From Polaromonas sp. UBA4122 (GTDB taxonomy: Bacteria; Pseudomonadota; Gammaproteobacteria; Burkholderiales; Burkholderiaceae_C): a DNA stretch of 35,841 nucleotides. Below the pieces are notes generated by a model, which did no database searches, was not told the DNA's origin, and saw only the letters and a list, made by a program, of their open reading frames with translations. The stretch lies in assembly GCA_002381615.1 (NCBI GenBank), contig DFWY01000148.1, positions 1 to 35,841 on the forward strand, given 5' to 3'. Position 1 is the first letter of the stretch, and each line of letters begins with the position of its first letter. The position numbers and the translations under genes are program-made. Of this stretch, positions 7,067 to 16,142 are shown one piece after another.

Positions 7067-8194
7067 ATGAGTACGACCGTATCCACTACCTCACGAACAC
7101 TTGCCGCAATACCCGCCAAGCCGGTTTCAAACATGCTGCTGCGCCTGCTGCCAGGCCTGGCGATCAGCGGGGCGTTGGCAGCAGTTGGCATGTCGCTGGG
7201 ACGCATTGGCTGGCTGCAAAACCACGGATTCAGCGCACTCACGCTAGCCATCGTGCTTGGCATGCTGGTGGGCAACACGGTGTATCCGCGCTTTGCTGCC
7301 GTCAGCGGTGCGGGCGTGAACTTCTCCAAAAAAACCCTGCTGCGCCTGGGTGTGGTGCTCTATGGCCTGCGCCTGACGGTGCAAGACATTGGCCATGTGG
7401 GCATCGCTGGGATCGCAACCGATGCGCTAGTACTGGGGTCGACCTTTGCACTGGCTTGTTATGTCGGTATCAAATGGCTCGGCATGGACCGCAAGACGGC
7501 CATGCTGATTGGCGCGGGTAGCTCGATTTGCGGCGCTGCTGCCGTGATGGCGGCCGAGCCGGTAGTGCGGGCCCGCGCTGAGCAAGTGACCGTGGCCGTG
7601 GCTACCGTCGTGGTGTTTGGCACGCTGGCAATCTTTTTGTACCCCGTGCTGTTCGACCTGAATCAACAATGGCAGGTGATTCCCGGCGGTGCCGACGAAT
7701 TTGGCATCTACGCAGGTTCGACCATTCACGAAGTGGCGCAGGTCGTGGCTGCCGCTCGCTCGGTTGGCCCCCACGCAGCGGATACCGCAGTCATCGCAAA
7801 GATGGTCCGCGTCATGATGTTGGCCCCATTTCTCATCATGCTGTCGGCCTGGTTGGCGCGGGATGATGCAAAGCAGGCGAGTGTCGCACGGGCTGACGGC
7901 CAAGACGCGACGCAGCACAAAGCCAAGCTCGCAGTGCCCTGGTTCGCCTTTGCCTTCGTTGGTGTGGTGATCTTCAACTCGCTGCATCTGCTATCTGCCA
8001 GCGTGGTGGCGGTTACTACCGGGATCGACACCATTCTGTTGACCATGGCCATGGCCGCACTCGGTCTTGCCACGCATATTTCATCTATTCGCAAAGCCGG
8101 TATCAAGCCGCTGCTGCTGGCGCTGATCCTGTTCGTCTGGCTGGTCGTGGGCGGTGCCCTCATCAACCGCTGGGTGTTCGCACTGCTGGGCTGA
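7067..8194 (+). CDS. YeiH-family putative sulfate export transporter
   Basis: A 375-residue polytopic membrane protein of the UPF0324/YeiH family (PF03601). Recognisable conserved segments are GRIGWLQNHGFSALTLAIVLGMLVGN (about 45-70), SGAGVNFSKKTLLRLGVVLYGLRLT (about 80-105), IGAGSSICGAAAVMA (about 147-161), and AGSTIHEVAQVVAA (about 221-234). Proteins of this family are annotated as sulfate exporters, mainly because they occur with sulfite- or taurine-oxidation genes; direct transport evidence is limited. The start at ATG 7067 has only a weak ribosome site (AGAAAACAGCC), but no better in-frame start exists. A divergent LysR gene probably regulates it. Complete, with no frame damage. Confidence 0.8.
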   Translation: MSTTVSTTSRTLAAIPAKPVSNMLLRLLPGLAISGALAAVGMSLGRIGWLQNHGFSALTLAIVLGMLVGNTVYPRFAAVSGAGVNFSKKTLLRLGVVLYGLRLTVQDIGHVGIAGIATDALVLGSTFALACYVGIKWLGMDRKTAMLIGAGSSICGAAAVMAAEPVVRARAEQVTVAVATVVVFGTLAIFLYPVLFDLNQQWQVIPGGADEFGIYAGSTIHEVAQVVAAARSVGPHAADTAVIAKMVRVMMLAPFLIMLSAWLARDDAKQASVARADGQDATQHKAKLAVPWFAFAFVGVVIFNSLHLLSASVVAVTTGIDTILLTMAMAALGLATHISSIRKAGIKPLLLALILFVWLVVGGALINRWVFALLG

Positions 8195-8435
8195 AAAAAA
8201 CCTTGCTCGACAACATCACGAAGCGCAAGTGGCCGGTGCCGCAGTCCAGGCTCACCAGACAATCCTTGCGGCCACTGAACCAGAAGTGGCAACACGCCGC
8301 CCAGCCAAAAATTCCATGAATCACCCGGCTTGCCGCTGAAAACCTGCGTCATCAAGCTGTTTTTTAGCAATTTTCGAGCGCAAACTGCGTGACGTCCGAC
8401 TGACAATCTGTACTTTCCCGTCGTATGGAGTCCTG

Positions 8436-10058
8436 ATGAATCTCACCGAATCCCTGCTGCAGGCGCTTAAGGCGCATGGTGCACGCCAGATCTTTGGTAT
8501 CCCCGGCGATTTCGCCCTGCCTTACTTCCGCATCATCGAAGAATCGAAGATTCTGCCGCTGTACACCCTGTCGCACGAACCCGGCGTCGGCTTTGCTGCC
8601 GATGCGTCGGCGCGCATCAACGGTGGTCTTGGTGTCGCCGCTGTAACCTACGGTGCCGGTGCGTTGAACATGATCAACTCGGTGGCGGCGGCCTTTGCCG
8701 AGAAATCCCCGCTGGTGATACTGTCCGGCGGGCCCGGCAAGGGCGAGTCGCGGTCCGGCCTGCTGCTGCACCATCAGGCCAAGACGCTCGATTCACAGTT
8801 CCAGATCTTCAAGGAAATTACCTGCGACCAGGTGCGGCTTGATGATGCCGTGCGCGCGCCGGCCGACATCGCCCGCGTGCTGGCCAGTTGCCTGCGTAAA
8901 TCCGAACCGGTCTACCTCGAGATTCCGCGCGACATGGTGGCCCTGCCCTGCGGGCCGGTCGTGCCCGAAGTCGCGCTGCCGACCGATCAGGATGCGCTCA
9001 ATGCCTGCGTCGATGAGATTCTCGATCGACTGTCTCACGCCAGGTCGCCGGTTTTGATGGCCGGCGTCGAAGTTCGCCGTTACGGGTTGGAAGCCAAGGT
9101 CGCAGCGCTGTCGCGCCGCCTTGGCATTGCGGTGGTCACCAGCTTCATGGGCCGCGGTTTGCTCGCCGACCAGGATGCCCCGCTGGTGGGTACCTATATG
9201 GGCGTCGCCGGTTTTCCGGAAGTCACCCATCTGGTCGAAAGCTCGGATGGCCTGTTCCTACTCGGTGAGATCATTTGCGACACGAATTTCGCCGTGTCAG
9301 AGACCAAGATCGACATGCGCAAGACGATCCAGGCACTCGATGGTCGGGTCACCATCGGTTATCACACCTATCCGCAATTGCCACTGGCGGCGCTGGTTGA
9401 TCGCATGCTGGCGTGTGTAGTGGCTGATGACAAGGTGTTTTCCGTACCACGTCAGGCCTTTGCGCATGGCCTGGTGGCTGATTCGGCGACGATCACGCCA
9501 ACCGACATCGCCACCGCCGTCAACGATCTGATGGCCGAGCACGGCAAGATGCCGATTGCCTCCGATATGGGCGACTGCCTGTTTACGGCGATGGAGATCG
9601 AGCACACGGCACTGGTGGCTCCCGGCTACTACGCGACGATGGGTTTCGGCGTGCCGGCCGGCCTCGGTCTGCAGGCCGCGACCGGCCAGCGGCCGCTGAT
9701 ACTGGTGGGCGACGGCGCGTTTCAGATGACCGGCTGGGAACTGGGTAACTGCAAGCGCTACGGCTGGGATCCGATCGTGCTGCTGTTCAACAACGCCAGC
9801 TGGGAGATGCTGCGCACCTTCCAGCCCGAATCTTCCTTCAATGATCTGGGCCACTGGGACTTTGCCGAAATGGCCGCCGGCATGGGCGGCGATGGCGTTC
9901 GGGTCAACACACGCAGCGAACTGAAGTCGGCGCTGGACAAGGCCATCGCCACATGCGGTCGCTTCCAACTGATCGACGTGACAATTCCGCGCGGCGTGCT
10001 GTCGGCGACGCTGGCGCGGTTTGTGGCGGGGGTCAAGCGGCTGAACGCCATCAAATAA
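8436..10058 (+). CDS. ipdC: Indolepyruvate/phenylpyruvate decarboxylase
   Basis: Thiamin-diphosphate enzyme (540 aa) that decarboxylates aryl-pyruvates such as indole-3-pyruvate or phenylpyruvate to the aldehyde, a step in indole-3-acetate formation or aromatic amino-acid breakdown. The sequence closely follows the Azospirillum-type enzyme: FGIPGDFALPYF (20-31), catalytic Glu48 in TLSHEPGVGFAAD, AAVTYGAGALNMINSVA (about 70-86), LLLHHQAKTLDSQFQIFKEIT (about 108-128), and the ThDP motif GDGAFQ...NN (about 425-453). ATG 8436 follows GGAGTCCTG, a modest ribosome site. It stands alone, 241 bases after the YeiH-type gene; no aminotransferase or aldehyde dehydrogenase is next to it. Complete. Confidence 0.85.
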   Translation: MNLTESLLQALKAHGARQIFGIPGDFALPYFRIIEESKILPLYTLSHEPGVGFAADASARINGGLGVAAVTYGAGALNMINSVAAAFAEKSPLVILSGGPGKGESRSGLLLHHQAKTLDSQFQIFKEITCDQVRLDDAVRAPADIARVLASCLRKSEPVYLEIPRDMVALPCGPVVPEVALPTDQDALNACVDEILDRLSHARSPVLMAGVEVRRYGLEAKVAALSRRLGIAVVTSFMGRGLLADQDAPLVGTYMGVAGFPEVTHLVESSDGLFLLGEIICDTNFAVSETKIDMRKTIQALDGRVTIGYHTYPQLPLAALVDRMLACVVADDKVFSVPRQAFAHGLVADSATITPTDIATAVNDLMAEHGKMPIASDMGDCLFTAMEIEHTALVAPGYYATMGFGVPAGLGLQAATGQRPLILVGDGAFQMTGWELGNCKRYGWDPIVLLFNNASWEMLRTFQPESSFNDLGHWDFAEMAAGMGGDGVRVNTRSELKSALDKAIATCGRFQLIDVTIPRGVLSATLARFVAGVKRLNAIK

Positions 10059-10071
10059 AAAAGGTAGTTCT

Positions 10072-10101
10072 GACCGCTTTGGAGCATCCAGAACGCGGTC
10101 A
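10072..10101 (+). terminator. Possible weak terminator hairpin after ipdC
   Basis: TGACCGC (10072-10078) pairs with GCGGTCA (10095-10101) around a 16-base loop, starting 14 bases after the ipdC stop. No T-run follows, so it is at best a weak terminator; it may instead be part of the degenerate repeat family of the following region. Confidence 0.25.
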
Positions 10102-11279
10102 TCACGGACGCCAGCCAATCAAAACCGAACGGTTAGTCGGGTGGTGCGCAGTACCCGCTGAAGACACACAGCGGCTGTACAGCATTGCGAACTGGTCGCT
10201 CCATACCGGTCACTCAGAACTTGGGGTGTCAGTCGGCTAGGTGGCGCGCATTTGATGGACGTGAGCACCCGCCGTCGACCAATAGCGGGTGCCCACGGGT
10301 GGCAGCTTTCGGGTAGCAGAAAGAACTTCACTGTCGAGGTTCCATAAAGCTGTCGCTCAATCGGCGGCGCCCCATCCGCATTGCTGACGCTGGCAGCAGG
10401 AAAGTCTGAGACAGGTCTGCAGCGGTTGCTGACATAGGTCAACCCAAATGCTCGCTCCATACCCGCCAAAACGCTCTATGTGCGGTGTCGCACTGACATT
10501 GCCTTTATCGATGAACAAAATGAAAAAAGCATCCGCTGTCGCTTCGTAAAGCTGATTAATACCGAATATGAGCCCCAAAAAACATTTCTTCACAGACCTC
10601 ACTCAACTGGGCAAACTGAACGAAGACGTTTTGAAAATACTTGCGCGAAATCAACGAACTAGCGAGAACGTGAAATCAGAACTCGACGACACAACACCAC
10701 GTTCCCAGAGCACAGTCATTGGCGACGAAGCGGAGTCCAAAGCGACCGAAATCCCGCCGCCCACAGTATGAACACCCACTTCCGTTGGTGGGGGCGGATG
10801 CCATTTGGGGTTGCTGCTCCATAACGGCCATTCGCCGAAACGAATTCTCCATTAGTCATTCAGCCAAAAAAATCATGCACTGCCGGTACCAGTGGTGAGC
10901 GGCAGCAATGTGTCTCTTGGAGTCACCGAGCTAAGAAATGCCGATTTCACTGGCCACTGACTTCAACAGACACACAAGAGTCAGTCGACCTCCGGAACTG
11001 CTTGCTCCATTCCTGACATCGGAACCAGCAACTTGACAGTCAGCAATGTGGCGGCGATTTCGATGACCGCAACACCGGCAACCGACCAACTGCCGTCACT
11101 CAGTGGGGTACGTCGCGATGACCGCTCCTGCCGCCAAACCAGTCATCCACTTGAGGCATGCAAACGCGACCAATCGACCCTTTTCGGTGCAGATAGGCTC
11201 GGTGAGTCGCAATTTAACTGCCTGGAATCGTGTGAAGCAGGCTTCCATTCCCAATTTCTGCTTGCAACCCGAAATCTGC
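10102..11279. repeat. Non-coding gap with degenerate GCTCCAT repeats
   Basis: About 1.2 kb without a confident gene. A motif of the form GCTCCAT-N2-CGG-N-CA-T recurs in degenerate copies on the plus strand: 10198 (GCTCCATACCGGTCACTCAG), 10454 (GCTCCATACCCGCCA), 10816 (GCTCCATAACGGCCATTCGC), 10846 (TCTCCATTAGTCATTCAGCC) and 11002 (GCTCCATTCCTGACATCGG). Short phrases such as CAGCAATGTG also recur (10903, 11042). The longest small frame, 10568-10771, would encode 67 residues (MSPKKHFFTDLTQLGK...) but lacks a ribosome site and a recognisable family. I read the region as an eroded array of intergenic repeats. Confidence 0.4.
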
Positions 11280-11975
11280 TTAGCGCTTACGAAGCAAGTT
11301 GACACGCATCGGTCGCACGAAGTGTGCCCCGTCTGCCGTCATGTGCGGCTCAAAGCGTTCACGCACCGCCTGCAAAGTGGTGGCATCAAGCCGATGATTG
11401 ACGAACGTGACGCCGATCATGCGCTGTTCGAACTCCGCAAAGTCGCGGTACTGCACCGGCATATCGAAGAGTATCTCGGCTACCTGCTCCCAAGGACCGC
11501 CCGAAGACACCGCTTCCTGCACCACGCGTAAGGCGGCAGCGCGCACTGCCTCCTCGTCGTGGAACAAGCGCATCACCTCGTTCAGCGCTCCGGCAAACAC
11601 GGGCTCCGAAACATAAAGAAGTCCTTTGGGTCGCAGCACACGGTGCACCTCTGCCAGCGCTTGACTCAACTGATCCAGAGGCACATGGTGCAAGGACTTC
11701 AGCATCAGCGCCAAGTCGAAACGCTCTGCCTCAAACGGGATCGCTTGCGCACCGGCCTGTACGAAATGCAAGCGCTGCTGCGGGTTGAGCAGGTTCTTGG
11801 CGTGTTGACGCTCGTCTACCTCCAGCCCGGTCACTTCGCAGGCTGGGCATCGAGCAAGCAACTGGCGCGACAGTTGTGCGGCACCGCAGCCCAATTCGAT
11901 GATCTGCGGGTGCTGCTCCAGATCAACCAGCGATTGCAGCAAGTCGAGTTCGTCGGTTATCAGCGGCGTGTTCAT
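11280..11975 (-). CDS. Class I SAM-dependent methyltransferase
   Basis: Rossmann-fold methyltransferase (231 aa from ATG 11975). The SAM motif I is IIELGCGAAQLSRQLL (about 25-40). The acidic loop is TGLEVDE (about 49-55), followed by FDLALMLKSLHHVP (about 86-99), and VLRPKGLLYVSEPVF (about 112-126) is the post-motif strand. The family is broad (UbiE/BioC-like), so the substrate cannot be told. ATG 11975 is preferred over ATG 12020 because GAAGGA lies 10-15 bases before it and the alternative adds a non-conserved, phenylalanine-rich stretch (MFFFTALDYFE). It is a single gene, divergent from the MOT1-type transporter with a pseudogene tail between. Confidence 0.75.
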   Translation of the reverse strand: MNTPLITDELDLLQSLVDLEQHPQIIELGCGAAQLSRQLLARCPACEVTGLEVDERQHAKNLLNPQQRLHFVQAGAQAIPFEAERFDLALMLKSLHHVPLDQLSQALAEVHRVLRPKGLLYVSEPVFAGALNEVMRLFHDEEAVRAAALRVVQEAVSSGGPWEQVAEILFDMPVQYRDFAEFEQRMIGVTFVNHRLDATTLQAVRERFEPHMTADGAHFVRPMRVNLLRKR

Positions 11976-12105
11976 TGAGTCCAGTCCTTCAAAATAATCC
12001 AATGCGGTGAAAAAAAACATGCTGTCATGCGTATTGCCATTCCAGGCAGGAATTTAAGCACACTGGCTTGCGTACGCTCCACAATCCAGGTCGATCGTGA
12101 CATAA

Positions 12106-12252
12106 GCCAGCGCTTATTGCCCGAAAAGGACTCTCAAATACACCGAAGAAGGTGGCAAGGAAGTGCACTACGTTCACGAACCGTTGGTCGGCATCTGGCG
12201 GCGTTTCCTGTCGAAATTGCTGGGTTCGATCGCGCCGGACGACATGCTTTAG
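12106..12252 (+). pseudogene. C-terminal remnant of a phospholipase D-family protein
   Basis: The plus frame from about 12106 to a stop at 12250-12252 reads YTEEGGKEVHYVHEPLVGIW then RRFLSKLLGSIAPDDML. Phospholipase D-like phosphatidyltransferases of the ClsC/YmdC type end in a similar way (a strand, a ...Y..EP....WRR... segment, and a terminal L..L.P...L). The HKD catalytic motifs are absent and a stop codon lies directly upstream at 12103-12105, so only about 40 codons survive. Identification is tentative because it rests on one short tail. Confidence 0.35.
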
Positions 12253-12321
12253 CGGCAGTTTTCAAGGCTTTGCCGGTGCCGCCCTCGCTATACTGCTGCA
12301 TTTATATAGGCATGGCACGAA

Positions 12322-13494
12322 GTGGCTGAATCGAACTTGCTGGATCATTCAAACACCGCGCCCACCGGCAACCGATACGACCGGCTGGAGTGGGCCGGCG
12401 CCTTTGGAGACCTCGGCACGCTGATACCCTTCGTCATCGCCTACCTCAGCGTACTCAGGCTCGACCCTTTCGGGGTGCTGTTCGGCTTTGGGGTATCGAT
12501 GATCGTGTGTGGCTGGTACTACAAGACCCCGTTCCCGGTTCAGCCGATGAAGGCGGCGGGTGCCGTCGCCACCACGCAGGTGGCCCAGTCCGCCGTGATC
12601 ACGCAGGGGGCCGTGTACGGTGCGGGCCTGGCCACGGGCCTGATCTGGCTGCTGCTCGATGCCACGGGTGCAGCGCAGCGCCTGACCCGATGGATCAGCC
12701 GCCCTGTGGCACAGGGCGTTGTCCTTGGACTGGGCATGGCTTTCATGCTGCAGGGAGCCCGGTTGATGGCCGAACAGTGGCTCGTCGCCGGTGTGGGCCT
12801 GGTGTTCGTTGTGCTGCTGGCGCGCAACCGCCGCTTCCCCGGGATCTTTGCGCTACTGCTGCTTGGGATAGGGTGGACTGCCTTCCAGCAACCGGAGCTG
12901 CTCCAAAAACTGCAGCAGGTGCGGCTGGAACTGCGCTGGCCGGTATGGGCCTGGCCGACGATTAGCTGGAACGACCTGGTCATCGGCACGCTCTTTCTCG
13001 CCCTGCCACAGGTTCCGCTCACCCTGGGCAACGCCATCATCGGGGTGAGGGAGGAAAACAACCGGCTGTTTCCCGAGCGACCGGTGTCTGATCGCCAAGT
13101 GGCCGTGTCCACTGGCGTCATGAATCTATTCAGTTCGGCCGTGGGCGGCGTGCCGATGTGCCACGGTGCCGGGGGCATGGCAGGCCATGTAGCATTCGGT
13201 GCACGTACCGGCGGCTCGCTGGTCATTCTTGGCGGCTTGCTGCTGGTTCTGGCCCTGTGCTTCAGCAGTTCGGTGGTTGTGCTGTTCGACGTCATCCCGA
13301 AGGCTGTGTTGGGGACCATCCTGTTCATGACCGGCGTCCAACTGGCCAGCGGGCAGTTCGACCAAGCGCGCGACGGCCATGCGTCCACCATCCTGCTAGT
13401 CACTGCCGGCCTGTCGATGTGGAATGCCGGGATCGGCTTCGGCGTCGGCCTGCTGCTGCAGTTCCTGCTGCCAGCCAAGTCCTCATCTGTGTGA
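12322..13494 (+). CDS. MOT1-family sulfate/molybdate transporter, copy A
   Basis: A 390-residue membrane protein of about ten helices, in the family annotated as putative sulfate/molybdate transporter (PF16983, MOT1 type). Two characteristic repeats are visible: NRYDRLEWAGAFGDLGTLIP (about 17-36) with YYKTPFPVQPMKA (about 67-79), and NDLVIGTLFLALPQVPLTLGN (about 216-236) with GGVPMCHGAGGMAGHVAFGA (about 274-293). It is clearly paralogous to the protein at 25717-26892, and its last 60 codons have a decayed third copy at 17054-17253. The start is GTG 12322, the only in-frame start near the conserved region; its ribosome site is poor. Downstream lies a dead copy of the FtsH-domain gene on the other strand. 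Confidence 0.8.
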   Translation: MAESNLLDHSNTAPTGNRYDRLEWAGAFGDLGTLIPFVIAYLSVLRLDPFGVLFGFGVSMIVCGWYYKTPFPVQPMKAAGAVATTQVAQSAVITQGAVYGAGLATGLIWLLLDATGAAQRLTRWISRPVAQGVVLGLGMAFMLQGARLMAEQWLVAGVGLVFVVLLARNRRFPGIFALLLLGIGWTAFQQPELLQKLQQVRLELRWPVWAWPTISWNDLVIGTLFLALPQVPLTLGNAIIGVREENNRLFPERPVSDRQVAVSTGVMNLFSSAVGGVPMCHGAGGMAGHVAFGARTGGSLVILGGLLLVLALCFSSSVVVLFDVIPKAVLGTILFMTGVQLASGQFDQARDGHASTILLVTAGLSMWNAGIGFGVGLLLQFLLPAKSSSV

Positions 13495-13579
13495 TAGCAG
13501 CCCCCAATCAGCTGGCAAGAACGGTGCTGGGCGGACGCTTATTCCAATTTGCTGTTGGCGTCAGCGCCGGTTTATCGGT

Positions 13580-13676
13580 TGGTTCAATCACGAGCACGAT
13601 GAGCAGCTATGACGATGAATCAAAATGGTGGTCGTTTCCACCATGATCTGTGACAATGTTCCACTGCGTGCGTCAT
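13580..13676 (-). pseudogene. Dead copy of the FtsH periplasmic-domain gene
   Basis: From ATG 13676 the minus strand reads MTHAVEHCHRSWWKRPPF, then TGA, then FIVIAA. The intact gene at 17323-17892 starts MTHAMKHCDRPWWKRPPVWFIVIAA. The nonsense codon replaces the tryptophan after PPV (TGG to TGA). DNA similarity continues upstream into the ribosome-site region (CATATC.CT.T.CC on the plus strand) and downstream, with a gap of about ten bases, to roughly 13580, where it fades. Only some 35 codons remain. The fragment lies 3' of the MOT1 copy in the same orientation as in the other copy of the pair. Confidence 0.8.
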
Positions 13677-13709
13677 ATCGCTCTTCCCCCAAATAACTGA
13701 TTTGACACG

Positions 13710-16070
13710 CTACTCGATCTTGATCTTCGCGGAGATCAGCAGTTTGATCTGGTCGAGGATCAAGGCGAATCCAATTGCGGCAGAAAATATGGTCAGTATG
13801 GTGCGCCACGTCAGCGGTTCCATCAAGATGCCCAATAACGCCAGCGCCGAGACGATGGCGATGTCGGCTACGGATGACGCCAGAACCCAATTGCCCGGCT
13901 TGGAACTCCACATGCGACGCCGTTCACGCACCACATACAGCACGGCCTGGTTTCCGAACACGAGCGTGACGAACGCCAGCGTCTGCAGCTCGCCGGCGCC
14001 GAGCGCGAGCCGGAACGTTCCGAGCGCCAGCATCGCCGTGGAGAAGCCGAGCTTGCATAGCCCGAGGACGACCGCAGCGGCAGTAATGTTACGCATGCGC
14101 CATCGGCTGGGGACCGGTGCGGGGCTCGCGCGATCGGAGGTGAGCGACATAGCAAGAAAGTCATTTGTCATCAGCATCAACACCATCAGCGCCGGCGTCA
14201 TGACCGCATGGCCGGTCAGGCCGAGCCCGATCGCCAGAAAAAGCACAATCTCGATCTTCTTGACCAGCATGTTGAACGTGTAGGTCAGAAGCCGCTGAAA
14301 TGCGATCCGGCCTTCTCGCACGGCGAACACGATGCCGGCGAGACCGGGCTCGGTCATTACCATGCCAGCCGCAGCCTTTGCGACATCGGTTGCGGAGGAT
14401 ACGGCGATCCCGATCTGCGCCTGTCGCAACGCCGGCGCGTCGTTCGTACCGTCGCCGCACATGCCGACCACATGGCCACGACTTTGCAGCGCCTTCACCA
14501 GCCGGTACTTTTCCTCCGGTACGACGCGCGCAAACACGCCGAATTTGTCTGTACTCAGCTCTCCGGAAAATTGCTCCGGCGGGCAAACTTCGCCGGCAAT
14601 GCCGACCTTGCGGGCGATCGCAGCGGCCGTTACGGCTGAGTCTCCGGTTACCATGATGGTCCGCACGCCCATGTCGCGCAGCGTGGCGACCAGCCCCACC
14701 GAATCCTCGCGTGGCGGATCGCTGAGCGCGACGAGGCCCGCCAGGCGCAGCGATTGCGGCGGCCCAACGGCAACGGCGATGACCCGATGCCCGTGCCCGG
14801 CAAGATCGTCCACTTGGCGCCGGGCGTCTGCCGGCACCTGCGCCAGATCGACAATCACCTCGAATGCGCCCTTGGTGATTCGCAACTCATTTCCATCGCG
14901 ATCAAGGGCGAAGGCCTCCGAGATCTTGGTCGCCGGATCGAAAGGGACAAAACGCACGAGCTCTTCGTTTGTACCGCGACTTGATGCTTCGGCTGCGGCC
15001 CCACGAATGGCGGCATCGATTGGATCGTGATCGGCCTCCGAGCTCGCCAATACCGCAAGCGCCAGTACGCGCGCGCGGTCGAACCCCGGCATGGCTACGA
15101 CATCGACGACCTCCAGCGCATTGCGCGTTAGCGTCCCTGTCTTGTCGGCACATAGAACGTCCATGGCAGCGGCTTCGTGCGCGGCCGAGAGGCGGGTCAG
15201 CAGAACCCCCCGCCGAGCAAGTATCTGGGCCCCAAATGCGGCAGACAGCGTGAACGTGGCTGGCAAGGCCACAGGGATCGTGGCCAGCAGCGCCGTGAGA
15301 GCAAGGCGGATCATGTCACCAGACGGCAATGCCATGGCATAGGCGGTGGCGACGATGAGAACCGCGACTGTACCGTTCACGATGGCGAGGTTCCGCGTTG
15401 CCCCGAAAATGGCCGCTTGCTCGGTGCTGCGGGAGTGAGCGATGCGGACGAGTTCAGCCGCGCGCCCGAAATAGGTCTTGGTACCGGTTGCTGTCACCTC
15501 CGCAATTGCCTGGCCGCGGCGAACAAGGGAGCCTGCGTAGACGGTGTCGCCGGTGTTTGCATCGACCGGGACGGATTCTCCGGTGAGCATCGACTGGTCG
15601 AGCATCACCGATCCGGAAACGAGGGCCGCGTCGGCGGGCACCAGCGCCCCGAGCGGCAGCCTGATGGCGTCGCCCGGCACGAGTTCCGACGCTGGGCGTC
15701 TGACCCACTCGCCGTCGCGGCGCACCAAGGCGGTCGGTGCGAGCCGCTTCTTGAGTGCCGCGAGGGCCGCGCCCGCCCGGCCTTCCTGGATGAAGCCGAG
15801 CGTTGCGTTGAAGAGGAGCAACCCCCCGACCACCGACGCTTCGACGTATTGGCCGAGTCCGAGCTGGAGGACGATTGCGGCCTCGAGCATCCACGGGATG
15901 GGGGCCGAGAACTTCGCGAGGAAAACGCGCCAACGCGGCGGCGCTTCCTCTGTGATGGCATTCGGCCCGAATTCACCGAGTCGCCGGCGCGCTTCGGCGC
16001 TCGTCAGACCTGTCGGTAGTGTCTCCGATGCAGAGAGCTGCCGGGCATCAATTTCTGCCTTGTGTGTCAT
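13710..16070 (-). CDS. Plasma-membrane type (P3A) proton-efflux P-type ATPase
   Basis: P-type ATPase of 786 residues, the length of the P3A proton pumps. ATP hydrolysis would drive H+ out across the inner membrane, giving acid tolerance or membrane energisation. Seen in order: an N-terminal cation-ATPase domain (GLTSAEARRRLGEFGPNAI, 21-39), the actuator loop LTGES (162-166), the M4 segment ATIPVALPATFTLS (263-276), phosphorylation site DKTGTLT with Asp309, MVTGDS, and GDGTNDAPAL in the hinge. There is no heavy-metal domain or CPC motif, which separates it from CadA further right. The start is ATG 16070 with a weak ribosome site. It is flanked on both sides by pieces of a duplicated transporter/FtsH-domain block. 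Confidence 0.9.
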   Translation of the reverse strand: MTHKAEIDARQLSASETLPTGLTSAEARRRLGEFGPNAITEEAPPRWRVFLAKFSAPIPWMLEAAIVLQLGLGQYVEASVVGGLLLFNATLGFIQEGRAGAALAALKKRLAPTALVRRDGEWVRRPASELVPGDAIRLPLGALVPADAALVSGSVMLDQSMLTGESVPVDANTGDTVYAGSLVRRGQAIAEVTATGTKTYFGRAAELVRIAHSRSTEQAAIFGATRNLAIVNGTVAVLIVATAYAMALPSGDMIRLALTALLATIPVALPATFTLSAAFGAQILARRGVLLTRLSAAHEAAAMDVLCADKTGTLTRNALEVVDVVAMPGFDRARVLALAVLASSEADHDPIDAAIRGAAAEASSRGTNEELVRFVPFDPATKISEAFALDRDGNELRITKGAFEVIVDLAQVPADARRQVDDLAGHGHRVIAVAVGPPQSLRLAGLVALSDPPREDSVGLVATLRDMGVRTIMVTGDSAVTAAAIARKVGIAGEVCPPEQFSGELSTDKFGVFARVVPEEKYRLVKALQSRGHVVGMCGDGTNDAPALRQAQIGIAVSSATDVAKAAAGMVMTEPGLAGIVFAVREGRIAFQRLLTYTFNMLVKKIEIVLFLAIGLGLTGHAVMTPALMVLMLMTNDFLAMSLTSDRASPAPVPSRWRMRNITAAAVVLGLCKLGFSTAMLALGTFRLALGAGELQTLAFVTLVFGNQAVLYVVRERRRMWSSKPGNWVLASSVADIAIVSALALLGILMEPLTWRTILTIFSAAIGFALILDQIKLLISAKIKIE

Positions 16071-16142
16071 ATCGACAATTCCGCGTATCGTTGATGATTT
16101 CGTTCAAAGTCGTATTCAGTTGCTGATTTGGAATCCGGTGTG

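Noticed and set aside
9297..10118. 273-codon minus frame inside ipdC
   Set aside because: Antisense shadow of a strong ThDP-enzyme frame; no recognisable domain.
10568..10771. 67-codon small open frame in the gap after ipdC
   Set aside because: No ribosome site, no family, and the surrounding repeats make a chance frame likely; kept only as a mention in the gap entry.
12266..12296. Promoter for MOT1 copy A with TTGCCG and TATACT
   Set aside because: The spacer would be only 13 bases, too short for a standard promoter.
15177..16019. 280-codon plus frame inside the proton ATPase
   Set aside because: Antisense shadow; the minus frame carries every P-type ATPase motif.
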